From contig DXLU01000030.1 in NCBI GenBank assembly GCA_019414565.1, forward strand, positions 20,804-57,358: a DNA stretch of 36,555 bases. The letters run 5' to 3'. Of the stretch, positions 14,145 through 21,664 are shown in pieces (within the stretch, counting starts at the first letter, position 1; each line of letters starts with the position of its first letter). The position numbers and the translations under genes are program-made. Below the pieces are notes generated by a model. That model was given only the letters and a program-made list of their open reading frames with translations, was not told the DNA's origin and ran no database searches. This DNA comes from Collinsella sp. GTDB taxonomy: Bacteria; Actinomycetota; Coriobacteriia; Coriobacteriales; Coriobacteriaceae.

Positions 14145-15944
14145 GTGTCTGAACAGGTGAATTGTGGTTTTACTCATGCGTTTGGTGCACGGTTGCTCAA
14201 TCATGCGGATAGCGCAGCTCTACCGGTTGATGCACGCGACTTTTCCGATGCAATCAATCGGTGTTTACTCGTCGATAAGACTATGTTTATTGCCGATATA
14301 TTGGACAGTGAAGCACCTGTTGCGCTTTGCTGTCGGCCCAAGGGTTTTGGCAAGAGCATGAATTTATCGATGCTCAAGTGCTATTTGGAACGACCTGATC
14401 GCCGGCTGCCGGATCGAAGCCTGTTCGCTGGTACCCAGATTTGGCAGGCGGGCGGCGGTCGCTATCGTGATGAGTACGCGAGTTATCCGGTCATCATGCT
14501 CGACTTTACAGCTGCCGCTTCGAGGCATGGTGCTGGTGCTGCGGCAGCAATTCGCGGGGCTGTCGTGCGCGAGTGCGCCCGATTACTGCCGCTGCTTGCC
14601 GCGCCTGATCTGTCAAGACGTGAGGTTCGTCTTATCGAGAGGGCGGCGCGTGGGGTGGCCAGCGATAAGGAGATCGATGCGGCGCTTGGCGTGCTTATCA
14701 AGCTGCTCCAGGCAGCTTTCGATGAGCAGGTTGTTCTTCTGATAGACGACTACGACGCGGTATGTCCAAAGCGTTTGGACGCTAAGGACGACGGTAGCGT
14801 GGATTCCCTAGAGTCGCTCGGCCGAATGTTGTTCGACACCATTGCCGACGCCGGCGACTCGTTGCGATTAACGTGTCTTATGGGCGAGCGCCCCGGTCCT
14901 GCCGAGTTTGCGTTGTCCCAGCGTGGGGTTTCCTATCGGTCGGCGACGCCGCTGTCGAGTTGGTGTGATCGATGGTTTGGTTTTTCGGACGACGAAGTCC
15001 GGGTGCTGTTGGATCGCATCGGGCGCAACGGCTGTCTGGATGACGCGCGCGAGTGGCTCGAGGGCTATCTGTTTGGTGGATTTTATTGCTCGAGCCCGGA
15101 GCGCGTGGTGGACTACGCACATCGCGGTTGCGTCGCGCCCGTTCGGACAGATCTGTATGGTTACGCCGACCGTCTGAGCGCATGCGTCGGTGGCTGGAAT
15201 CTCATGCGCCTGTCCGCATTGTTCGATTTGCTTGAGCCGCATGGGTTTATTGAGGCGCCAGTGCATGTGCATGCCGAGGAGGCCGATGCCGCCAAGCTCG
15301 AAGATATCTGGACTGCACTGTATCTGTCTGGATTCCTTACAACGGACATGACGGGGCATTCGGAGGACGGCGCGTGCCTTCGCTCCTTGCGTCTGCCTAA
15401 CAACGAAGTGCGCCAGACGCTCCGTCTTGTAATTCTGGAATGGTTTGAGTGCACAGTTGAGGACGTTGGAGTTATTGACTCGTTCCATGACGGGCTATGT
15501 CGAGGAGACGAGGGCGCTGTAAAGCAAGCTTTGAGCTGTGCTATCGGCGATCTAGGCATCGATGTGGGCCAATCAGATATGCCGACAGCCTATCATCTGG
15601 CGCTGCAGGGGCTCTGCTTTGGGCTGCCCGGCTATTGCAACCCCAGCTCCAAGCGAAGTGGCGTCTCGGATCGCTGGGATATCCAGGTGATTCCCACCGG
15701 TCGGGTGTTTGACGTGGCCGACACGCTCGGCATGCTCGATGAACGACCGCTCATTTCGATCAACATGATGTACGACCCTGACGTCGATGCCCTGGGCCTG
15801 GAACTGTTGGCGGTTCAGGCGCTGCTCGAAATCGAGCGCAACGGCATCGATGATATTCGCGTGCCGCGACCCGGCGTTGGTCGCATGCGCTGGGGCTTTG
15901 GCTTTGACGGGCAGCATGTGTCCGTGGTGTGCCAGCGGTTATAG
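14145..15944 (+). CDS. AAA-ATPase-like protein (PF09820 type) with degenerate C-terminal nuclease-like domain
   Basis: The 599-residue product matches the AAA-ATPase_like family common in gut bacteria. FSDAINRCLLVDKT precedes a Walker A variant RPKGFGKS (64-71). A Walker B VVLLIDDYDA follows near residue 200. The family usually ends in a PD-(D/E)XK nuclease-like domain. Here YHLALQGLCFGLP and SDRWDIQVIP can be aligned with it, but the expected E-x-K strand reads LISINMM, so the nuclease site looks lost. The start is GTG at 14145, with AAGGAG 8 nt upstream; the longer TTG frame runs back into the preceding terminator. It is a single-gene unit of unknown function. Confidence 0.75.
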   Translation: MSEQVNCGFTHAFGARLLNHADSAALPVDARDFSDAINRCLLVDKTMFIADILDSEAPVALCCRPKGFGKSMNLSMLKCYLERPDRRLPDRSLFAGTQIWQAGGGRYRDEYASYPVIMLDFTAAASRHGAGAAAAIRGAVVRECARLLPLLAAPDLSRREVRLIERAARGVASDKEIDAALGVLIKLLQAAFDEQVVLLIDDYDAVCPKRLDAKDDGSVDSLESLGRMLFDTIADAGDSLRLTCLMGERPGPAEFALSQRGVSYRSATPLSSWCDRWFGFSDDEVRVLLDRIGRNGCLDDAREWLEGYLFGGFYCSSPERVVDYAHRGCVAPVRTDLYGYADRLSACVGGWNLMRLSALFDLLEPHGFIEAPVHVHAEEADAAKLEDIWTALYLSGFLTTDMTGHSEDGACLRSLRLPNNEVRQTLRLVILEWFECTVEDVGVIDSFHDGLCRGDEGAVKQALSCAIGDLGIDVGQSDMPTAYHLALQGLCFGLPGYCNPSSKRSGVSDRWDIQVIPTGRVFDVADTLGMLDERPLISINMMYDPDVDALGLELLAVQALLEIERNGIDDIRVPRPGVGRMRWGFGFDGQHVSVVCQRL

Positions 15945-15964
15945 GGGATGGCGAAAGCCCTTTA

Positions 15965-16984
15965 CTACTCCGCGTCCTTCAGGGGCGGCATGGGCTTCCA
16001 GTCGGGGTCCTTGACGATCTTGCGGGCGTCCTTCATGCCGCGGCGCAGCGCCGGAATGCCGGTCTTAAAGCATTTGTCGACTGCTGCCAGACGAATGAAC
16101 TCCTTGCAGAAGGTCGCGGCATTGCCCAGACGGAACAGCATGGGGTGGTAGTCACCGTAGATCTGCATATAGCGAGCGAGGAAGCCTCGGTTGCGCATGA
16201 TGTAGTAGCGGTTGGTGTCGCTCGTGGAGTTGAGCTGTCGTTTGCCGGCGATATCCCAGTTGGAGACGGCGCGGGCGCGCTTGAGCACCACGTCGGCAAC
16301 CACGGCGGCGGGGAAGTGCTGGCTGGCCACGTAGCCGTAGCAGGCATCGTCGCCGTAGATAAAGAAGCGCGCGTCGGGCAGGCCAATCTTGTCGACCACG
16401 CGGCGCGAGAACATGCCGCCCTCAAAGCACAGTTGGTTCATGGTGCGGTAGCCCTCGGGCCCCAAGTCCCACTTGGCGATGGGGTTAGGGATGCCGAGCG
16501 AAAGGATGAGCTGGTACTGCCAAAAGAAAGCGCCGCCGTCAAAGTCCAGGCGCGAACCCTGGATGACATCGTAGCGGTCGGTCCACTTGGCAAGACGCTC
16601 GATGCCTTCGGGGATGACGAGCACGTCGTCGTCCATCACCCAGAACCACTGGGCCCCCAGATCGTAGGCGCATTTAGTGCCAGCGGAGAAGCCGCCCGCA
16701 CCGCCGCCGTTTTCGAGCTGCGGGGCGTAGATGACACGGTCGGTGCCGCCCTGCGCGTCGGGCTGCTCGGTGTCGATGCCCCACAGGCTGGCCAGGCGCT
16801 CGTTGAATGCGGTGCACATGGCCTCGGTCTCGCGCGAATTCTCGTTATCGACAATCACGATGCGCCAGGGCGTTGCCGTGAGCTCGGTCATGGAGTCGAA
16901 CAGGTTGGCCAGGAGTTCCTGGCGCTTGTACGTAACGACAACGATGGCGAGCTTATCGATGGGAGCGGGAAGGGTTGAAGGCAT
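15965..16984 (-). CDS. Glycosyltransferase family 2, GlfT2-like
   Basis: The 339-residue product is a GT-A glycosyltransferase. The nucleotide-binding start LAIVVVTYKRQELLANLFDS, the ENGGGAGGFSAG loop and the metal-binding WVMDDDV are typical of galactofuranosyltransferase-like (GlfT2) proteins. FFIYGDDACYGYVA and an arginine/tyrosine-rich NRYYIMRNRGFLARY stretch also fit. The start at 16984 (MPSTLP) has AAAGGA upstream; the longer frame to 17119 adds a non-family, arginine-rich beginning. It is convergent with the ATPase-like gene, 20 nt away, and divergent from the glycosyltransferase cluster. It probably transfers galactofuranose or a similar sugar onto a surface glycan; the sugar is inference. 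Confidence 0.82.
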   Translation of the reverse strand: MPSTLPAPIDKLAIVVVTYKRQELLANLFDSMTELTATPWRIVIVDNENSRETEAMCTAFNERLASLWGIDTEQPDAQGGTDRVIYAPQLENGGGAGGFSAGTKCAYDLGAQWFWVMDDDVLVIPEGIERLAKWTDRYDVIQGSRLDFDGGAFFWQYQLILSLGIPNPIAKWDLGPEGYRTMNQLCFEGGMFSRRVVDKIGLPDARFFIYGDDACYGYVASQHFPAAVVADVVLKRARAVSNWDIAGKRQLNSTSDTNRYYIMRNRGFLARYMQIYGDYHPMLFRLGNAATFCKEFIRLAAVDKCFKTGIPALRRGMKDARKIVKDPDWKPMPPLKDAE

Positions 16985-17146
16985 GGGGCAATATATCCTT
17001 TCACGCGCGGCGGGCGAGCGCTGCGCGGAAGCTATCGAATACGTCCTTGGGACTGTCCTATTGTAAAGGCTCGGCGCACCTTGACGGCAAGCTTTGAATA
17101 AAACGCAGGAACCTGCCACGGGCCCGCCGCATGACGTGCGGCTACT

Positions 17147-17176
17147 TTGCCCGCAAGAGGCTCCATAGATTATATA
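17147..17176 (+). promoter_or_regulatory. Candidate promoter of the glycosyltransferase cluster
   Basis: TTGCCC (17147-17152) and TTATAT (17170-17175) or TATATA (17171-17176) are 17-18 nt apart, about 65 nt before the first TTG start codon of the plus-strand cluster. The match to the -35 consensus is moderate. Confidence 0.3.
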
Positions 17177-17240
17177 AACGCCCGCTGGCGCGCTGACCCT
17201 TTGATACCATGAAACGACAGGTATTTCCTAAGGAGCACAT

Positions 17241-18344
17241 TTGTCTACTAACGCCTCTGGCAGCCCTGTTCTGTCGCTGCTTATCCCCATTTACAATGTT
17301 CAGCGCTACCTGCGCGAGTGTCTCGATTCCGCCCTGGCGCAGACGCTCAAGGATATTGAGATCATCTGCATTAACGACGGGTCGACCGACAAATCGCCCG
17401 CGATTATCCGCGAGTATATGGAGCGCGATGGGCGCGTCAAGATGATCGACAAGGCCAACAGCGGCTACGGCGACTCGATGAATCACGGTCTGGAGATGGC
17501 GCGTGGCAAGTACGTTGGCATCTTGGAGTCCGATGACTTTATGGCGCCCGACGCACTCGAAAAGCTTGTCTCGGCCGCCGATAGCAATAATGCCGACTTT
17601 GCGAAGGCGAACTTTGATTTCTACTGGTCTAAGCCCGAGGAGTGCCGCTCGCTGCACGAGATGTTTAGACCTCAGGATTGCGGCAAGCCGGTGCACCCGA
17701 GCGATACGACTCAGTTCTTTAAGCAAAAGCCGTCGATTTGGTCGGCCGTGTACCGTCGCGATTTTCTTGAGCGCAACGGCATTACGTTCCTGCCGACTCC
17801 GGGGGCATCCTTTCAGGACACGTCATTCGCCTTTAAGGTGATCGCGTGCGCCGATAAGGCTGTTTACCTGCACGATGCCGTGCTGTCGTATCGCCAGGAC
17901 AACGAGAATTCCTCGGTCAATTCTTCGGCTAAGGTCTTTTGCGTCAATACCGAGTATGCCGAGATTGAGCGTTGGATTCGAGAGGATTATGCCCGTGACC
18001 ACGCAGGTGATGACGTCGCGCGCATGCTCAAGTTCAATCAACTCATTAAGTACGATTCGTACATGTGGAACTACGTGCGCCTGGCGCCTAAGTTCTATAA
18101 GGAGTTCCTGGTGCAGATGGCCAAGGAGTTTCAGGCGGCCTTGGACGCGGGGGAGTTTTCGCTTGACGACCTCAAGCCGTGGAAGCGCGCGAATCTCGCT
18201 GCCATCCTCAAAGATCCTGAGGGCTGGGTTGACGAGCATCCGAGTTTTGCGACGGATGGCGCCTTGGGGCGTGCTAAGTATTACGCCTCGGTTGGAGGCC
18301 CAGGCGTGGTTGCCGCCTTCCTCATCGAATCGCTGAGGGGGTAG
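17241..18344 (+). CDS. Glycosyltransferase family 2
   Basis: The 367-residue product has an N-terminal GT-A domain: LSLLIPIYNVQRYL (about 11-24), ICINDGSTD, SGYGDSMNHGLEMARG and the metal-binding ESDD. It continues with KPSIWSAVYRR and LPTPGASFQD, shared with the gene at 19466. The C-terminal 120 residues are charged and helical. The start is TTG at 17241, with AAGGAG 5 nt upstream. It is the first of five same-strand glycosyltransferase genes, with 6 nt to the next. The product is soluble by sequence, so it probably acts at the inner membrane face on a lipid-linked or nucleotide-sugar substrate. The specificity is unknown. Confidence 0.88.
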   Translation: MSTNASGSPVLSLLIPIYNVQRYLRECLDSALAQTLKDIEIICINDGSTDKSPAIIREYMERDGRVKMIDKANSGYGDSMNHGLEMARGKYVGILESDDFMAPDALEKLVSAADSNNADFAKANFDFYWSKPEECRSLHEMFRPQDCGKPVHPSDTTQFFKQKPSIWSAVYRRDFLERNGITFLPTPGASFQDTSFAFKVIACADKAVYLHDAVLSYRQDNENSSVNSSAKVFCVNTEYAEIERWIREDYARDHAGDDVARMLKFNQLIKYDSYMWNYVRLAPKFYKEFLVQMAKEFQAALDAGEFSLDDLKPWKRANLAAILKDPEGWVDEHPSFATDGALGRAKYYASVGGPGVVAAFLIESLRG

Positions 18345-18350
18345 GTCGGC

Positions 18351-19391
18351 ATGGGAGAGGTCTCGTGTCCTAAAGCTACCATTGTCGTCCCCGTTTACAA
18401 CTCTGCGTGTTCCATTCAGCGATGCGTTGATTCGCTGTTGGCCCAGTCCGAGCGCTCGATTCAGGTTGTCTGCGTCAACGACGGTTCGACTGATGATTCG
18501 TTGAACGTGTTGCGCCAGATCGCGCAGGCCGACGATCGCGTACTGGTGATTGACCAGGAAAACGCGGGTGTCTCGTGTGCTCGAAATGCCGGTATCGATG
18601 CCGCCGAGGGCGAGACCGTCTTTTTTGTGGACGCCGACGATTACATCGATCCCCAGACGGTCGAGCGTGTGCTGCATGCCATGGAGTCTGCAGATGCCGA
18701 GGCTGCCGTTTTTGGGGGCGTCTGTGAACCTGCCGATGCTGCCCCCAAACGCGTCCAGCAACTCATGAGCCCCAAAGCTGGTACCTTCGGCGCCCGTGAT
18801 TCCCAACTGCTGTTCCATTCGAATGCGCAGCCCTATGCCTGCCGTGCGGCTTTTTCGCGCGAGCTGCTTAATCGCGAAGGCATTCGCTTCGCCCCCGGTT
18901 TGGCTTTGGGCGAGGACGTCGTCTTCCAATTCGCGGCTTATGCGCTTGCCCGCAAGACCGTCGTCATGCCGGACAAGTTCTACCACTACGTGATGGAGAG
19001 CGAATCGGCGACGCACGAGTTCAACAGTGCCGAGGCTCGCGCCAAAAAGCTTGACGCCCACATGAGAATGCTCGAGGAGGTCTTGGAGGACTGGGCAGCC
19101 TACGGTCTTTTGGACCTGTGTCCCGGCGAGCTGATAACTTGGTTTTTGGACCTCATTGTGTTCGACCTGGCGCGCTTGGATGCCGATGACTTCCCTCGCG
19201 TGGCGGCTCGCGTCAACATGGACCTCACGACGTTTTTGGGAACGGAGTGGGCGGATATGCCTGCCAAGGGCGCCGTTCGCCGTGTTGCCCACAAGCTCGT
19301 TGCGGCGACCACGGGCGTTTCGATGGCAGACGCCACGCTGTTCTATCTTTCGACTCGCGGTCTCAAAGCCTGCCTGGAGCGCTTTCTCTAG
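18351..19391 (+). CDS. Glycosyltransferase family 2
   Basis: The 346-residue product has TIVVPVYNSACSIQRCVDSLLAQ, CVNDGSTDDS, ENAGVSCARNAGIDAAEG and the metal-binding motif DADD near residues 97-100. That is the CsbB/EpsJ-like layout of family 2 enzymes. LALGEDVVFQF near residue 190 is the usual acceptor-side ED motif. No membrane segment is seen. The ATG at 18351 follows the upstream stop by 6 nt, with GGGGGTAGGT as ribosome-binding site, so the two genes are one transcript. It differs clearly from its neighbours and is not part of the recent duplication. Confidence 0.88.
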   Translation: MGEVSCPKATIVVPVYNSACSIQRCVDSLLAQSERSIQVVCVNDGSTDDSLNVLRQIAQADDRVLVIDQENAGVSCARNAGIDAAEGETVFFVDADDYIDPQTVERVLHAMESADAEAAVFGGVCEPADAAPKRVQQLMSPKAGTFGARDSQLLFHSNAQPYACRAAFSRELLNREGIRFAPGLALGEDVVFQFAAYALARKTVVMPDKFYHYVMESESATHEFNSAEARAKKLDAHMRMLEEVLEDWAAYGLLDLCPGELITWFLDLIVFDLARLDADDFPRVAARVNMDLTTFLGTEWADMPAKGAVRRVAHKLVAATTGVSMADATLFYLSTRGLKACLERFL

Positions 19392-19465
19392 TTCCAAGCG
19401 CTGCCGCCCGCCGCAACTCGGCTGCTAAAATAACCCTGTTACACGCTATTCAACAGGAGGTTCTC

Positions 19466-20584
19466 TTGCAGAACTCTGATACCCCTAAAGTTTCGCTGCT
19501 TGTCCCCATCTGCAATGTCGAACGCTACCTGCGCGAGTGCCTCGATTCCGCCGTGGCTCAGACGCTCAAGGACATCGAGATCATCTGTATCAACGACGGC
19601 TCCACCGATAGCTCGCCGGATATCATCCGCGAGTACATGGAGCGCGACTCTCGTGTAAAGATGATCGACAAAGCCAACAGCGGCTACGGCGACTCGATGA
19701 ACCGCGGCCTGGAGATGGCGCGCGGTGAGTACGTGGGCATCCTTGAGTCTGACGACTTTATGTTTGAGGATTCGCTCCAAAAGCTGGTCGCCAAGGCCGA
19801 TACTGAGCATGCCGATGTGGTAAAGGGCGACTTTTACCTGTATTGGTCCACGCCCAGCGAGCGCCGTGAGCTGTTTGGGATCATCGACGAGCATATGTCG
19901 GGCGCCGCGTATCGCCCCGTCGATCGCCCGGGCATCTTCTACCGCAAACCTTCCATTTGGTCGGCTATCTATCGGCGTGAGTTCCTCAACGACAATCAGA
20001 TCCGTTTCCTTCCCACGCCGGGTGCCTCGTATCAGGATGCGGGCTTTAACTTTAAGGTTTGGGCTTGCGCCGAGCGTGCCGCGTTTATTGCGGATCCCAT
20101 TTTGTGCTATCGCCAGGATAACGAGAAGAGCTCCGTTAATTCGCCCAACAAGGTGTTTTGCGTGTGCGACGAATATGCCGAGATGCAACGTTTTTTGGAT
20201 CAACGTCCCGAGCTTAATGCTCAGCTTCAGGGTATCTTAATGCGCATGAAGGTCGATACGTACCGTTGGAATGATGAGCGCCTGGTCGATGAGCTGCGTG
20301 AGCAGTTTTGGGAGAAGGCCTCTCCCGAGCTCAAGTCCGATTGGGATGCCGGTCGCTTTGACCTGTCGCTGTTCGATCCACGTGGCGAGACCGACTTGCG
20401 CCTGATGGTCAAGTCGCCCCGCGCCTATATCGATTCGCGCTTTGACTTTAAGAAGCCGGGCAAGCTCAATACGTTTAAGCATTACTTTAAGATTGGCGGC
20501 CTGCCGCTGGTCTGGCGCGTGCTGACGTATCAGCGCACCTACGGCGGCAACCCGCACCCTGATGATGTTCCGGCCGCACAGTAG
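19466..20584 (+). CDS. Glycosyltransferase family 2, paralogue of the gene at 17241
   Basis: The 372-residue product shares long identical stretches with the gene at 17241, including YLRECLDSA, QTLKDIEIICINDGSTD, RVKMIDKANSGYGDSMN, YVGILESDDFM and LPTPGAS, with the same domain order. This points to duplication followed by divergence in the C-terminal half. The start is TTG at 19466, with AGGAGG 5 nt upstream; the longer frame lies inside the preceding gene. A 74-nt gap separates it from that gene, and the next gene begins 12 nt after its stop. It probably adds a sugar in the same pathway as its paralogue, with different acceptor preference; that is inference. Confidence 0.88.
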   Translation: MQNSDTPKVSLLVPICNVERYLRECLDSAVAQTLKDIEIICINDGSTDSSPDIIREYMERDSRVKMIDKANSGYGDSMNRGLEMARGEYVGILESDDFMFEDSLQKLVAKADTEHADVVKGDFYLYWSTPSERRELFGIIDEHMSGAAYRPVDRPGIFYRKPSIWSAIYRREFLNDNQIRFLPTPGASYQDAGFNFKVWACAERAAFIADPILCYRQDNEKSSVNSPNKVFCVCDEYAEMQRFLDQRPELNAQLQGILMRMKVDTYRWNDERLVDELREQFWEKASPELKSDWDAGRFDLSLFDPRGETDLRLMVKSPRAYIDSRFDFKKPGKLNTFKHYFKIGGLPLVWRVLTYQRTYGGNPHPDDVPAAQ

Positions 20585-20596
20585 GAGCGAGTGACT

Positions 20597-21664
20597 ATGG
20601 CTACCCCCAAGATTTCCGTTGTCGTTCCCATCTATAAAGTGGAGGAGTGCCTGGCCTGGTGCCTGGACTCCCTGCTTGCGCAGGACATGCCCGATTGGGA
20701 AGGCGTGCTGGTCAACGATGGCTCGCCGGACGGTTCGCGCGATATTGCGGCTACCTATTGCGAAAAGGACGCGCGCTTTACGCTGGTCGATAAGCCAAAC
20801 GGCGGCCTGTCGAGCGCGCGCAATGCGGGCATCGCCGCGTCCACGGCGCCTATCGTCGCTTTCTTGGATTCCGACGACCGCTTTACACCCGATGCGTGCC
20901 GTGTGATCGTCGATGCCTTTGAGCGAGAGGACTGCGACGTTTTGACCTTTGGCGCGAATCCGTATCCGCTGGAAGCAGGGTATCCCTGGCTTAACTATGT
21001 GCTGAGCCCGCGCGATGTTTCGTTTGAAGGCTATAGCTCTGACCTGCTGTTTAAGGAAGCGTCTCGCCCCTTTGCATGGCGTACCGCCTGCAAGCGCGAG
21101 TTTTTGCTGGGCAACGGGATCGTGTTCGACGAAACCGTTAAGTATGGCGAGGATCAGGTCTTCGATTTTGCCGTGTACGGTCGCTCGCGCAAGAGCGCGC
21201 TTATTTCGAACAAGCTGTACGACTACCGCGTGGCGCGCAAGGGCTCACTTATGGACACCATGCGCTATGACGACGAGACGCGTCTGCTGGAGCACGTGAA
21301 GATTTACTCCGCGGTGCTGGCTGACTGGCAGCGCGACGGTCTCGATGCTCAGCATGCCGATGACCTGGCGTACTTCCTATGCGATCTGGTGCTGTACGAT
21401 GCGCTCAGGTTGCTGGGTTCGGACTGCGGCGAGGTGTTTGCTGCCGTTGCCACGGCGCTTGCCGGTTCTGCCGTGGGCAGCGATGATGCGCTCGCACAAT
21501 GCGCTCCTTCTGTTGCTGCTATGGTGCGTGTGGCGCTTACCAGCAAGGCCCCCAATGCCCGTGGGTGCAAAAAGCTCATGTTCGATTACGACGTCTTGAG
21601 GTTTGGGCGCCTGGGTGCCTGCAAACGCATGGCGGCGAACGCCCTGGGAAAGCGAGAAGTGTAA
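20597..21664 (+). CDS. Glycosyltransferase family 2
   Basis: The 355-residue product begins ATPKISVVVPIYKVEECLAWC, followed by LVNDGSPDGS, NGGLSSARNAGIA and the metal-binding LDSDD. KYGEDQVFDFAVYGRS is the acceptor-side motif. ATG 20597 is preferred to GTG 20591 because TAGGAGC lies 8 nt upstream of the ATG but only 2 nt from the GTG. The stop codon is directly followed by the start of the next gene, which signals coupled translation. It is the fourth gene of the cluster. The donor sugar cannot be told from sequence. Confidence 0.87.
   Translation: MATPKISVVVPIYKVEECLAWCLDSLLAQDMPDWEGVLVNDGSPDGSRDIAATYCEKDARFTLVDKPNGGLSSARNAGIAASTAPIVAFLDSDDRFTPDACRVIVDAFEREDCDVLTFGANPYPLEAGYPWLNYVLSPRDVSFEGYSSDLLFKEASRPFAWRTACKREFLLGNGIVFDETVKYGEDQVFDFAVYGRSRKSALISNKLYDYRVARKGSLMDTMRYDDETRLLEHVKIYSAVLADWQRDGLDAQHADDLAYFLCDLVLYDALRLLGSDCGEVFAAVATALAGSAVGSDDALAQCAPSVAAMVRVALTSKAPNARGCKKLMFDYDVLRFGRLGACKRMAANALGKREV

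Noticed and set aside
17823..19397. 524-codon minus-strand frame
   Set aside because: It lies opposite two recognisable glycosyltransferase genes and has the composition of an antisense shadow.
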